From positions 1,860,001-1,924,000 of the forward strand of contig NZ_CP029192.1 in assembly GCF_008642315.1 (NCBI RefSeq): a stretch of 64,000 nucleotides of DNA. The letters are read 5' to 3'. Position numbers and translations under genes: made by a program. This document shows positions 53,197-61,776 of this stretch, in pieces. The DNA comes from Streptomyces venezuelae (GTDB lineage Bacteria; Actinomycetota; Actinomycetes; Streptomycetales; Streptomycetaceae). Within the stretch, counting starts at the first letter, position 1. Every line of letters begins with the position of its first letter. The notes under the pieces were generated by a model. It had not been told where the DNA came from. It saw only the letters and a list, made by a program, of their open reading frames with translations, and searched no databases.

Positions 53197-53756
53197 TGAC
53201 ACAGACCCGGGAGAACCACGTGACGACCGGAGCCACCGTCTGGCTCACCGGCCTGCCCAGCGCCGGAAAGACCACCATCGCGTACGAACTGGCGGGTCGG
53301 CTGCGCGCCGAGGGCCGCCGCGTGGAGGTCCTCGACGGCGACGAGATCCGCGAGTTCCTCTCGGCGGGCCTCGGCTTCAGCCGCGAGGACCGGCACACGA
53401 ACGTGCAGCGCATCGGCTTCGTCGCCGAACTCCTGGCGCGCAACGGCGTGCTGGCCCTGGTGCCGGTGATCGCGCCGTTCGCCGACAGCCGCGAGGCGGT
53501 GCGCAAGCGCCACCAGGCCGGGGGCACCGCGTACCTGGAGGTGCACGTCGCGACGCCGGTCGAGGTCTGCTCCGTACGCGATGTGAAGGGCCTGTACGCG
53601 AAGCAGGCCGCGGGCGAGATCTCCGGCCTCACCGGGGTCGACGACCCCTACGAGGCGCCCCAGACGCCCGATCTGCGCATCGAGTCGCAGGACCAGACCG
53701 TGCAGGAGTCAGCGGCGGCGGTTCACGCGCTGCTCAGCGAAAGGGGTCTCGCATGA
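53196..53756 (+). CDS. cysC: Adenylylsulfate kinase
   Basis: A 186-residue APS kinase that phosphorylates APS to PAPS with ATP. The P-loop is GLPSAGKTT, then EVLDGDEIREFLSAGLGFSR and VQRIGFVAELLARNGV, the APS-binding loop and RKRHQAGG-like lid, and VRDVKGLYAKQ. The ATG at 53196 overlaps the cysH stop (TGATG). A GTG at 53220 has a better ribosome site (GGGAG) and would give a shorter, more usual N-terminus; either is possible. It ends in a 4-base overlap with cysD. With a 4Fe-4S CysH nearby, PAPS may serve sulfotransferases rather than reduction. Confidence 0.93.
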   Translation: MTQTRENHVTTGATVWLTGLPSAGKTTIAYELAGRLRAEGRRVEVLDGDEIREFLSAGLGFSREDRHTNVQRIGFVAELLARNGVLALVPVIAPFADSREAVRKRHQAGGTAYLEVHVATPVEVCSVRDVKGLYAKQAAGEISGLTGVDDPYEAPQTPDLRIESQDQTVQESAAAVHALLSERGLA

Positions 53757-54691
53757 CGACCGTCGCCACAGTGACCGACGAGGGCACCGACAGCCCGTAC
53801 GCGCTCAGCCACCTGGACGCCCTGGAGTCCGAGGCGGTGCACATCTTCCGCGAGGTGGCGGGCGAGTTCGAGAACCCGGTGATCCTGTTCTCCGGCGGCA
53901 AGGACTCGATCCTGATGCTGCACCTGGCGCTGAAGGCGTTCGCCCCCGCGGCGATCCCCTTCTCGCTGCTGCACGTGGACACGGGGCACAACTTCCCCGA
54001 GGTGCTCGAATACCGCGACCGCGTCGTGGCCGAGCACGGGCTGCGGCTGCATGTCGCGTCCGTGCAGGACTACATCGACCGCGGTGTCCTGAAGGAGCGC
54101 CCGGACGGCACCCGCAACCCGCTCCAGACGCTGCCGCTCACGGAGAAGATCCAGAGCGAACGCTTCGACGCGGTCTTCGGCGGCGGCCGCCGCGACGAGG
54201 AGAAGGCCCGCGCCAAGGAGCGCGTGTTCTCGCTGCGCGACGAGTTCTCGCAGTGGGACCCGCGCCGCCAGCGCCCCGAACTGTGGCAGCTCTACAACGG
54301 CCGCCACGCGCCGGGCGAGCACGTCCGCGTCTTCCCGCTCTCCAACTGGACCGAGCTGGACGTCTGGCAGTACATCGCCCGCGAGGACATCGAACTCCCC
54401 GGAATCTACTTCGCCCACGAGCGTGACGTCTTCCAGCGCTCCGGGATGTGGCTGACCGCGGGCGAGTGGGGCGGCCCCAAGGAGAGCGAGACCGTCGAGA
54501 AGCGGCTCGTGCGCTACCGCACGGTCGGCGACATGTCCTGCACCGGCGCCGTCGACTCCGACGCCACCACGCTGGACGCCGTCATCACCGAGATCGCCGC
54601 GTCCCGCCTCACCGAGCGCGGCGCGACCCGCGCCGACGACAAGATGTCCGAGGCCGCGATGGAAGACCGCAAGCGCGAGGGGTACTTCTAA
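53753..54691 (+). CDS. cysD: Sulfate adenylyltransferase subunit 2
   Basis: A 312-residue ATP pyrophosphatase that joins ATP and sulfate to make APS. The PP-loop is FSGGKDS (about residues 46-52), with LLHVDTGHNFPEVLEYRD and the later FGGGRRDEEKARAKERVFSL. The C-terminal MEDRKREGYF is standard. It starts in a 4-base overlap with cysC and ends two bases before cysN, and works with the CysN GTPase as a heterodimer. Confidence 0.96.
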   Translation: MTTVATVTDEGTDSPYALSHLDALESEAVHIFREVAGEFENPVILFSGGKDSILMLHLALKAFAPAAIPFSLLHVDTGHNFPEVLEYRDRVVAEHGLRLHVASVQDYIDRGVLKERPDGTRNPLQTLPLTEKIQSERFDAVFGGGRRDEEKARAKERVFSLRDEFSQWDPRRQRPELWQLYNGRHAPGEHVRVFPLSNWTELDVWQYIAREDIELPGIYFAHERDVFQRSGMWLTAGEWGGPKESETVEKRLVRYRTVGDMSCTGAVDSDATTLDAVITEIAASRLTERGATRADDKMSEAAMEDRKREGYF

Positions 54692-54693
54692 CC

Positions 54694-56061
54694 ATGAGCA
54701 ACAGCACCACCGAGCCGGTCAAGCCGCTCTCCACCGAGCAGTTGTCGGCCACCACCCTGCTGCGGTTCGCCACCGCCGGTTCCGTCGACGACGGCAAGTC
54801 CACCCTGGTGGGCCGCCTCCTCCACGACTCCAAGTCGGTCCTCACCGACCAGCTGGAGGCCGTCGAGCGCGCCTCCGCGAGCCGCGGCGCCGACGCCCCC
54901 GACCTGGCACTGCTCACCGACGGCCTGCGCGCCGAGCGCGAGCAGGGCATCACCATCGACGTCGCCTACCGCTACTTCGCCACGGCCCGGCGCCGGTTCA
55001 TCCTCGCCGACACCCCGGGCCACGTGCAGTACACCCGCAACATGGTCACCGGCGCCTCCACGGCCGACCTCGCCGTGGTCCTCGTCGACGCCCGCAACGG
55101 CGTCATCGAGCAGACCCGCAGGCACGCCGCGGTGGCCGCGCTGCTCCGCGTCCCGCACGTCGTCCTCGCCGTCAACAAGATGGACCTCGTCGCGTACGAC
55201 GAGACGGTCTTCGCGAAGATCGCCGAGGAGTTCACCGCGTACGCAGGCGAACTGGGCGTACCGGAGATCACCGCGATCCCGATCTCGGCGCTGGCCGGTG
55301 ACAACGTCGTGGAGCCGTCCTCCAACATGGACTGGTACGGCGGCCCGACCGTCCTGGAGCACCTGGAGACGGTCCCGGTCAGCCACGACCTCGCCACCTG
55401 CCACGCGCGCCTGCCCGTGCAGTACGTGATCCGCCCGCAGACCGCCGAGCACCCCGACTACCGCGGCTACGCGGGCCAGATCGCGGCCGGTGCCTTCCGG
55501 GTCGGCGAACCCGTGACGGTGCTGCCCTCGGGCCGCACCTCGAAGGTCGCCGGGATCGACCTGCTGGGGCAGCCGGTGGACGTGGCGTGGACGCCGCAGT
55601 CCGTCACGCTGCTCCTGGAGGACGACATCGACGTCTCCCGCGGCGACCTGATCGTGCCGAGCGGCGACGCCCCCGCGACCACGCAGGACGTCGAGGCGAC
55701 GGTCTGCCACGTCGCGGACACCGAGCTCTCCGTCGGCCAGCGGGTGCTGCTCAAGCACACCACCCGCACGGTCAAGGCGATCGTCAAGGAGATCCCGTCG
55801 CGGCTGACCCTCGACGACCTCTCCCAGCACCCGGAGCCCGGCCGGCTCGTCGCCAACGACATCGGCCGGGTCAGGATCCGCACGGCCGAGCCGCTCGCGC
55901 TCGACTCATACGCGGACTCGCGCCGCACCGGGTCCTTCCTGCTGATCGACCCGTCGGACGGCACGACGCTCGCGGCCGGAATGGCGGGCGACGCGTTCGC
56001 CACGCCCGCCGACCAGGCCGCGGCGGGCGCCGCCACCGAGGACGAGGGCTGGGACTTCTGA
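54694..56061 (+). CDS. cysN: Sulfate adenylyltransferase subunit 1 (GTPase)
   Basis: A 455-residue translation-factor-like GTPase whose GTP hydrolysis drives APS synthesis by CysD. Motifs are GSVDDGKSTL (G1), GITIDVAYRYF (G2), DTPGHVQ (G3), NKMD (G4) and SAL (G5), with two beta-barrel domains behind. There is no fused APS kinase domain, in line with a separate cysC. It starts two bases after cysD. The operon then reaches a 34-codon ORF and a strong hairpin before the transporter genes. Confidence 0.96.
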   Translation: MSNSTTEPVKPLSTEQLSATTLLRFATAGSVDDGKSTLVGRLLHDSKSVLTDQLEAVERASASRGADAPDLALLTDGLRAEREQGITIDVAYRYFATARRRFILADTPGHVQYTRNMVTGASTADLAVVLVDARNGVIEQTRRHAAVAALLRVPHVVLAVNKMDLVAYDETVFAKIAEEFTAYAGELGVPEITAIPISALAGDNVVEPSSNMDWYGGPTVLEHLETVPVSHDLATCHARLPVQYVIRPQTAEHPDYRGYAGQIAAGAFRVGEPVTVLPSGRTSKVAGIDLLGQPVDVAWTPQSVTLLLEDDIDVSRGDLIVPSGDAPATTQDVEATVCHVADTELSVGQRVLLKHTTRTVKAIVKEIPSRLTLDDLSQHPEPGRLVANDIGRVRIRTAEPLALDSYADSRRTGSFLLIDPSDGTTLAAGMAGDAFATPADQAAAGAATEDEGWDF

Positions 56062-56062
56062 C

Positions 56063-56167
56063 ATGACCTACGTAGACGTCTACGCGACGTTCGCCAAGGA
56101 GGGCGGCCGCATCGGCAGCGGCGCCCTCGGCAGCGGGCAGGGCGGAGTCGCGCGATGTGCGGAGTAA
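56063..56167 (+). CDS. 34-codon ORF after cysN
   Basis: A tiny frame from ATG 56063 (one base after the cysN stop) to TAA 56165-56167, beginning MTYVDVYATFAKEGG and ending with a glycine-rich stretch. Its first codons form the 14-bp perfect palindrome CGTAGACGTCTACG (56071-56084). Coupled translation from cysN is easy at this spacing. It has no family I recognise and may be chance; a leader peptide for the hairpin that follows is another idea. Confidence 0.3.
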   Translation: MTYVDVYATFAKEGGRIGSGALGSGQGGVARCAE

Positions 56168-56179
56168 CGCCTCCGGCGG

Positions 56180-56214
56180 GAACGGGGCGCGCACAGCACG
56201 TGTGCGCCCCCGTT
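56180..56214 (+). terminator. Strong hairpin between cysN and the transporter genes
   Basis: A 15-bp stem (GAACGGGGCGCGCAC at 56180-56194 with 56200-56214, one G-U pair) closes a 5-base loop, AGCAC. TCCTCG follows, with no T tract. It would end most cys transcription or be an attenuator or RNA-processing site that sets transporter levels. It lies 127 bases before the transporter gene start. Confidence 0.7.
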
Positions 56215-56340
56215 CTCCTCGTATCCGCAGCGATCGCAGTACCCGCGCTCCGTGCGCGGTCATCCCGAAGACGAAGACCTACCGATCTCCCGGCCACGAC
56301 CTGACGGCGTGCGCCCGGGCCGACGAGGGGACCACCTCCC

Positions 56341-57444
56341 GTGCCTGCTCCACGTACCCGACTCGCCGCCATCGCGGCGCTGCCCCTCCTCGCCCTGGCG
56401 CTCGGCGCCTGCGGCTACGGCTCCGACGCCTCCGACGAGGACGGCAAGTCGAAGGTCGCCGAGGGTGCGAAGAAGATCGAAGACCTGGACAGCGTGAAGA
56501 TCGGGTACTTCCCGAACCTCACCCACGCCACCGCCCTGGTCGGCAACCAGGAGGGCCTGTTCCAGAAGGAGCTAGGCGGCACCGAGGCCAAGTACGCGCA
56601 GTTCAACGCGGGCCCCTCGGAGATCGAGGCACTGAACGCGGGATCGATCGACATCGGCTGGATCGGCCCCTCGCCCGCCATCAACGGCTACACGAAGTCG
56701 CAGGGCAAGAACCTGCGCATCATCGGCGGCTCGGCGTCCGGCGGCGTGAAGCTCGTCGTGAACCCGAAGAAGATCAAGTCCCTGGACGACGTCAAGGGCA
56801 AGAAGATCGCCACCCCGCAGCTCGGCAACACCCAGGACGTGGCGTTCCTCAACTGGATCGCCGAGCGGGGCTGGAAGGTCGACGCGCAGAGCGGCAAGGG
56901 CGACGTGTCGGTGGTCCGCAGCGACAACAAGGTCACCCCTGACGCCTACAAGTCCGGTTCCCTGGACGGCGCCTGGGTGCCGGAGCCGACCGCGTCGAAG
57001 CTGGTCGCCGAGGGCGGCAAGGTACTGCTCGACGAGTCCGACCTGTGGCCGGACAAGAAGTTCGTGATCACCAACATCATCGTGCGGCAGGAGTTCCTCA
57101 AGGAGCACCCGAAGGTCGTCGAGGCCGTGCTGCGCGGCGCCGTGAAGACCAACGCGTGGATCGCGAAGAACCCGGAGAAGGCCAAGGCCGCCGCGAACGC
57201 GCGGCTGAAGGCGGACGCCGGGAAGCCGCTGCCCGCCGAGGTGCTCGACCCGGCGTGGAAGTCGATCCAGACGACGAACGACCCGCTGGCCGCGACGCTC
57301 GACGCCGAGGCCGACCACGCGGTCAAGGCCGGTCTCCTGGAGAAGCCCGACCTCAAGGGCATCTACGACCTCGGCCCGCTGAACAAGGTCCTCAAGGCCG
57401 AGGGCGAGTCCCCGGTCGACGACGCCGGACTCGGCGTCAAGTAA
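56341..57444 (+). CDS. Sulfonate/sulfate ABC transporter, substrate-binding lipoprotein
   Basis: A 367-residue lipoprotein of the SsuA/NitT-TauT family. The lipobox is ALALGAC, so it is anchored on the outer face of the membrane. Conserved parts include VKIGYFPNLTHATALVG, EIEALNAGSIDIGWIGPSPA and KIATPQLGNTQDVAFLNWIA. Substrates of this family are alkanesulfonates, taurine, sulfate or nitrate. Its place after cysDN and before a siroheme chelatase points to a sulfur source. The GTG at 56341 follows GAGGGG by ten bases. Monooxygenase genes (ssuD/tauD), which would mark a sulfonate system, are absent here, so sulfate itself is possible. Confidence 0.9.
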   Translation: MPAPRTRLAAIAALPLLALALGACGYGSDASDEDGKSKVAEGAKKIEDLDSVKIGYFPNLTHATALVGNQEGLFQKELGGTEAKYAQFNAGPSEIEALNAGSIDIGWIGPSPAINGYTKSQGKNLRIIGGSASGGVKLVVNPKKIKSLDDVKGKKIATPQLGNTQDVAFLNWIAERGWKVDAQSGKGDVSVVRSDNKVTPDAYKSGSLDGAWVPEPTASKLVAEGGKVLLDESDLWPDKKFVITNIIVRQEFLKEHPKVVEAVLRGAVKTNAWIAKNPEKAKAAANARLKADAGKPLPAEVLDPAWKSIQTTNDPLAATLDAEADHAVKAGLLEKPDLKGIYDLGPLNKVLKAEGESPVDDAGLGVK

Positions 57445-57484
57445 CCCGGCAGCCGACGTTCCCAGTTCCCAGGAGGTGACGACC

Positions 57485-58273
57485 ATGGCCACGACTCTCG
57501 CCAAGGCCGCGGAGGACACCCGCACCACGGCCGAGCACGCCGCACGGATCGAGCACGTCTCGAAGTCGTTCGGCGGCCCCGCCGGACCCCAGCTCGTCCT
57601 GGACGACATCACCCTCGATGTCGCGCCCGGCGAGTTCGTCACCCTCCTGGGAGCCTCGGGCTGCGGCAAGTCGACGCTGCTCAACCTGGTGGCCGGGCTC
57701 GACGAGCCGTCCGCGGGCACCATCACCACGGACGGCCGTCCGGCCCTGATGTTCCAGGAGCACGCGCTGTTCCCGTGGCTGACCGCGGGCAAGAACATCG
57801 AACTCGCCCTGAAGCTGCGCGGCGTGCCGAAGGCGGACCGGCGTCCGAAGGCCGAGGAGCTCCTCGGACTCGTCCGGCTGCAGGGCGCGTACGGCAAGCG
57901 GGTGCACGAGCTGTCCGGCGGCATGCGCCAGCGCGTCGCCCTGGCCCGCGCACTCGCCCAGGACAGCAAGCTCCTGCTGATGGACGAGCCGTTCGCGGCG
58001 CTCGACGCCATCACCCGTGACGTCCTGCACGACGAGCTGACCCGCATCTGGCGCGAGACGAACGTCTCCGTCCTGTTCGTCACGCACAACGTGCGCGAGG
58101 CCGTGCGCCTCGCCCAGCGCGTCGTGCTCCTCTCGTCGCGCCCCGGCCGGGTGGCGCACGAGTGGCGGGTCGACATCCCGCACCCGCGCCGCATCGAGGA
58201 CACCGCCGTGGCGGAACTGTCCGTCGAGATCACCGAACAACTGCGTGGGGAGATCCGCCGCCATGGCCACTGA
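57485..58273 (+). CDS. Sulfonate/sulfate ABC transporter, ATP-binding protein
   Basis: A 262-residue ATPase. The Walker A is GASGCGKST, the signature LSGGMRQR, and the Walker B LLLMDEPFAALD, then the H-loop VTHNVREA. AGGAGGT at 57471-57477 lies seven bases before ATG 57485; a GTG at 57476 is closer to that site and less likely. The stop overlaps the permease start by 11 bases. It energises import by the permease and lipoprotein next to it. Confidence 0.94.
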   Translation: MATTLAKAAEDTRTTAEHAARIEHVSKSFGGPAGPQLVLDDITLDVAPGEFVTLLGASGCGKSTLLNLVAGLDEPSAGTITTDGRPALMFQEHALFPWLTAGKNIELALKLRGVPKADRRPKAEELLGLVRLQGAYGKRVHELSGGMRQRVALARALAQDSKLLLMDEPFAALDAITRDVLHDELTRIWRETNVSVLFVTHNVREAVRLAQRVVLLSSRPGRVAHEWRVDIPHPRRIEDTAVAELSVEITEQLRGEIRRHGH

Positions 58274-59171
58274 CACTTCGACCGGCCCGGTCAAGGAGTC
58301 CGGCGACAGCCAGGACCTCGCCGGTCTGGAGGCGGGCCTCGACGCGCTGGACACACACGCGGGCCCCACCCGCACGCCCGTGCGCCAGGTCCTGGTGCAG
58401 AAGGTGGTGCCGCCGTTCACCGCGGTGGTGCTGATACTGCTCGTGTGGCAGGCGCTCGTCTCCTTCGACATCGTCGACGACCCCACCAAGCTGCCCCCGC
58501 CGTCCGCGGTGTGGGACGAGGTGCGCGAGGCGTGGCTGCAGGGCACCCTGCTCGACTACATCTGGACGTCCGTCTCGCGCGGCCTGCTCGGCTTCCTGTT
58601 CGCCCTGGTCATCGGCACGCCGCTCGGCCTGATCGTGGCCCGGGTGCGGTTCGTGCGGGCGGCCATCGGGCCGATCCTCTCCGGTCTGCAGTCCCTGCCC
58701 TCGGTCGCGTGGGTGCCGCCGGCCGTGATCTGGCTGGGCCTGGACAACTCGATGATGTACGCGGTGATCCTGCTCGGTGCCGTGCCGTCCATCGCCAACG
58801 GCCTGGTGTCGGGCGTCGACCAGGTGCCGCCGCTGTTCCTGCGCGCGGGCCGCACGCTCGGCGCGACAGGCCTGCGGCACACCTGGCACATCGTGCTCCC
58901 CGCGGCGCTGCCCGGCTATCTCGCGGGCCTCAAGCAGGGCTGGGCGTTCTCCTGGCGCTCGCTGATGGCCGCCGAGATCATCGCGTCCTCGCCCGACCTG
59001 GGCGTCGGCCTCGGCGTCCTCCTGGAGAACGGCCGCAACGCCAGCTCCATGTCCATGGTCTTCCTCGCCATCTTCCTCATCCTCATCGTCGGCATCGCCA
59101 TCGACCTGCTGATCTTCAGCCCGCTGGAGCGGCGCGTCCTGCGCAGCCGCGGCCTCGCCGGGAGGAGCTGA
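58263..59171 (+). CDS. Sulfonate/sulfate ABC transporter, permease
   Basis: A 302-residue inner-membrane permease of the SsuC/TauC type. Six hydrophobic segments are visible from about residue 45, with FLFALVIGTPLGLIVARVRF, and the EAA loop that contacts the ATPase reads LFLRAGRTLGATGLRHTWHI. GGGGAG lies eight bases before ATG 58263. The sirohydrochlorin chelatase gene starts six bases after the stop, so it is cotranscribed. Confidence 0.93.
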   Translation: MATDTSTGPVKESGDSQDLAGLEAGLDALDTHAGPTRTPVRQVLVQKVVPPFTAVVLILLVWQALVSFDIVDDPTKLPPPSAVWDEVREAWLQGTLLDYIWTSVSRGLLGFLFALVIGTPLGLIVARVRFVRAAIGPILSGLQSLPSVAWVPPAVIWLGLDNSMMYAVILLGAVPSIANGLVSGVDQVPPLFLRAGRTLGATGLRHTWHIVLPAALPGYLAGLKQGWAFSWRSLMAAEIIASSPDLGVGLGVLLENGRNASSMSMVFLAIFLILIVGIAIDLLIFSPLERRVLRSRGLAGRS

Positions 59172-59177
59172 ACCACC

Positions 59178-59942
59178 GTGCACCGTCCCGTCCTTCTCGT
59201 CGTCGCCCATGGCAGCCGTGACCCGCGGCACGCCGCGACCGTGCGCGCGCTGGTGCGCCGGGTGCGGTCGCTGCGTCCCGGTCTGCGGGTGGAGACGGGC
59301 TTCCTCGACTTCGACACCCCGACCGTCTCCGGCGTCCTGGAGCGGCTCGCGGCGGAGGGCGTGCGCGACGTGGTGGCCCAGCCGCTGCTTCTGACCCGCG
59401 CGTTCCACGCGAAGACGGACATCCCCGCGGTGCTGCGGGAGGCGCCCGCCGCGCTGCGCATCCGGCAGGCGGCGGTGCTCGGTCCTTCGCCGCTGCTCGT
59501 CTCCGCGCTGGAGCGGCGGCTGTACGAGGCGGGGCTCGACCCCGCCGAGAAGTCCTCGACCGGGGTCGTGCTGGCCTCGGCGGGGTCGTCGGACCCGGAG
59601 GCGATCGCAGTGATCGCTGACATCGCGCGGGAGTGGCGGCGTACCGGTTGGTGCGCCGTGCGGCCTGCGTTCGCCTCCGCTTCGCTGCCGCGCACGGAGG
59701 ACGCCGTGCGCGCGCTGCGGGACGTGGACGGGGTGCGGCGGGTGGCCGTCGCGCCCTATGTCCTGGCCCCCGGCTTCCTGCCGGACCGGATCGCGCGGGG
59801 CGCCGCCGGCGCCGACGTGCTCGCGGACGTCCTCGGTCCGGCTCCGGAAGTGGCGCGTCTGCTGGTACGGCGCTATGACGAGGCGTATGCGCCCGACACG
59901 TGCCCTGTTGCTCCCCTGGCGCGGACTCCCGCACTGGCCTAG
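59178..59942 (+). CDS. Sirohydrochlorin chelatase (CbiX/SirB-like)
   Basis: A 254-residue two-domain chelatase that inserts Fe2+ into sirohydrochlorin to give siroheme, the cofactor of sulfite reductase, or Co2+ in B12 synthesis. Metal-binding features are HGSRDPR near the N-terminus and TRAFHAKTDIP in the first domain; the second domain has APYVLAPGFLPDRI. The GTG at 59178 lies six bases after the permease stop. As the last gene of the sulfur operon, it makes an iron role more likely than a cobalt one, but this needs enzymology. Confidence 0.85.
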   Translation: MHRPVLLVVAHGSRDPRHAATVRALVRRVRSLRPGLRVETGFLDFDTPTVSGVLERLAAEGVRDVVAQPLLLTRAFHAKTDIPAVLREAPAALRIRQAAVLGPSPLLVSALERRLYEAGLDPAEKSSTGVVLASAGSSDPEAIAVIADIAREWRRTGWCAVRPAFASASLPRTEDAVRALRDVDGVRRVAVAPYVLAPGFLPDRIARGAAGADVLADVLGPAPEVARLLVRRYDEAYAPDTCPVAPLARTPALA

Positions 59943-59953
59943 CTTGTGGGTTC

Positions 59954-60811
59954 ATGACCCCGAGCCGATCCCGCATGTTGTGGCTGCGCACCGAACCCCT
60001 GCACGCGGTGGTCTATTTCGAGGAACGCTGCCGCGGCCTCGGCAGGGCCGTGGGTCTCAAGGGCTTCTGGATGGGGTACTTCGCGGGCCGTACGGCGCCG
60101 ATGGGGCGGGTCGGGCCCGGGGTGGCCACTGCGGCGCTCGGTGTCTTCGCCCCGAACATGGTGGCGCGGTCCCTGCCGTCGGCGTGGGAGTACGCGTCGC
60201 CGGACCGCGTCGTCGAGGAGCGCGCCCGCGTCACGGCCGCGGCGCTGCGCCAACTCGTCCCCACCGTCGAGGCGTTGGCGGCCAAGGTGAACGAGCCGTT
60301 GATGACGATGGTGGAGGACGCGCCCTCACTCGCCCGCCCGCTGTTCGCCGCCAACCGCGATCTGGCACACCGCTCGGACCCGGTCGAGCGCCTCTGGCAA
60401 CTGGCCACGTGTGTACGCGAGTTCAGGGGCGACGCCCACATCGCGGTCCTCGCCGACCACGGTCTCGACGCCCGCGAGAGTCTCGTCCTCGCGGCGGCGA
60501 CGGACCGGGTGGAGACGGCGGGCATCCGCCAGGACCGCGGCTGGACGGAGGAGGAGTGGGCGGTCTCCGTGGACCGGATGCACGTACTGGGGCTGCTGGA
60601 CACGAGCGGCCGCGTCACCGAACACGGCGTGACGAAGCGCGAGTTGATCGAGGAGGACACCGACCGGCTCGCGGCCCGACTGCTCCGCCCACTGGGCCGG
60701 GGCGAGGCGGACGCACTCCTGGCCGCACTGGCCCCGGCGTCCCGCCGCATCCTGGACTCGGACGTCCTGCCGTTCCCGAACCCGATCGGACTGCCGAGGG
60801 CGGCGGGCTGA
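59954..60811 (+). CDS. SCO6745/SalK-like protein, function unknown
   Basis: A 285-residue protein of an actinobacterial family that starts with LRTEPLHAVVYFEERC and has GRTAPMGRVGPGVATAALG, FAPNMVARSLPSAW and RVVEERARVTAAALR. Residues are mostly helical, and no catalytic motif is clear. Members are found near antibiotic clusters (SalK) and elsewhere. The ATG at 59954 was kept; an ATG at 59975 fits the family start better. It follows the chelatase by 11 bases but probably is not part of sulfur metabolism. Confidence 0.82.
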   Translation: MTPSRSRMLWLRTEPLHAVVYFEERCRGLGRAVGLKGFWMGYFAGRTAPMGRVGPGVATAALGVFAPNMVARSLPSAWEYASPDRVVEERARVTAAALRQLVPTVEALAAKVNEPLMTMVEDAPSLARPLFAANRDLAHRSDPVERLWQLATCVREFRGDAHIAVLADHGLDARESLVLAAATDRVETAGIRQDRGWTEEEWAVSVDRMHVLGLLDTSGRVTEHGVTKRELIEEDTDRLAARLLRPLGRGEADALLAALAPASRRILDSDVLPFPNPIGLPRAAG

Positions 60812-60863
60812 GCGGGCCCGAACTCGCTTGCCCCGCCGTACCGGCGCCCTTAGCGTCACGCGG

Positions 60864-61391
60864 GTGACCCCCGAACTGCGCTCCGAGCGCCTCTCGCTCT
60901 CCCCCTATGTCGACACCGACGAGGCGGACTTCGTCACGCTCTTCCAGGACGAGGCCGTGGGCCGCTGGTTCGGGGACGGCGTGCAGAGCGAGGCGGAGGA
61001 CCGCGCGCTGTTCGGCCGGATCTTCACGCTCGTCTACGCCGAGGAGCGGTATCCCGTCTGGGCGGTCCGGCACGAGGGGCGGTACGTCGGCCACGCCGAG
61101 GTCAAGCCCTCGCCGGAGACCTGGCTCGACGGCACCGAGATCGTCTACGGCCTGGCCAGGGACGCCTGGGGCCAGGGACTCGGCACGGAGCTCGCGGAGC
61201 TCCTCACGGCGTACGGGCACGAGACGCTGGGCCTGACCGAGGTCCACGCCACGGTCGACGCGGCCAACGCCCCCTCCCTCTCCGTCCTCGCCCGCCTCGG
61301 CTACGTACGGGCCCGCGAGATCCCCGAGGAGAACGGCCAGGTCACCCTGCACCTCATCTCCCACCGCTCCGCACCGACGGTCACCGGCTGA
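60864..61391 (+). CDS. GNAT-family N-acetyltransferase (RimJ-like)
   Basis: A 175-residue acetyltransferase with RLSLSPYVDTDEADFVTLFQ, the acetyl-CoA loop in YGLARDAWGQGLGTELAELL and NAPSLSVLARLGYVRAREIP. The GTG at 60864 is the family start. It may acetylate an N-terminal residue or a small amine. It ends in an 11-base overlap with the convergent DUF4440-like gene. Confidence 0.9.
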   Translation: MTPELRSERLSLSPYVDTDEADFVTLFQDEAVGRWFGDGVQSEAEDRALFGRIFTLVYAEERYPVWAVRHEGRYVGHAEVKPSPETWLDGTEIVYGLARDAWGQGLGTELAELLTAYGHETLGLTEVHATVDAANAPSLSVLARLGYVRAREIPEENGQVTLHLISHRSAPTVTG

Positions 61392-61776
61392 GGCCCGCGG
61401 TCCCGTCGAACGGGGTGGCCTGGTGGAACCAGAGCTGCCAGCCGCCCTCCGTGCGCCGCCACAGTGAGCTGCGGTGGGCCCGGCGGCCGCCGTCGGACGT
61501 GTCGAAGGTCAGGTGCACCAGGTCGTCGGCGAGCTGGACGCCCCGCATGCGGGAGGTGGTGATCGGAGTGGTGCCGGGGTCCTTGGACGCCATGAGGACC
61601 CGCACGATCGAGGCGCGGTCCCAGCAGGCGCCCGAGGCGCCGAACTCCCTGAACTCCGGGTGCAGGAGCGCCCCGAAGAGCTCGGGCGAGACGCGCACGT
61701 CGGGGTCGAGGAGCCGCAGTTCACTCTCGATTGCGGCGTCGACGGCGGGGGTACGGCCGGATCCGGGATCAGGCAC
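61381..61776 (-). CDS. DUF4440/NTF2-like protein
   Basis: A 131-residue protein of the cone-shaped NTF2 fold. ESELRLLDPDVRVSPELFGA at the start, then LHPEFREFGASGACWDRASI and SLWRRTEGGWQLWFHQATPF, are typical of DUF4440 ketosteroid isomerase-like proteins. Some members bind small ligands or hydrolyse them. Its start overlaps the DUF1697 gene stop by 8 bases, so the two are translationally coupled. The function is unknown. Confidence 0.85.
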   Translation of the reverse strand: MPDPGSGRTPAVDAAIESELRLLDPDVRVSPELFGALLHPEFREFGASGACWDRASIVRVLMASKDPGTTPITTSRMRGVQLADDLVHLTFDTSDGGRRAHRSSLWRRTEGGWQLWFHQATPFDGTAGLSR

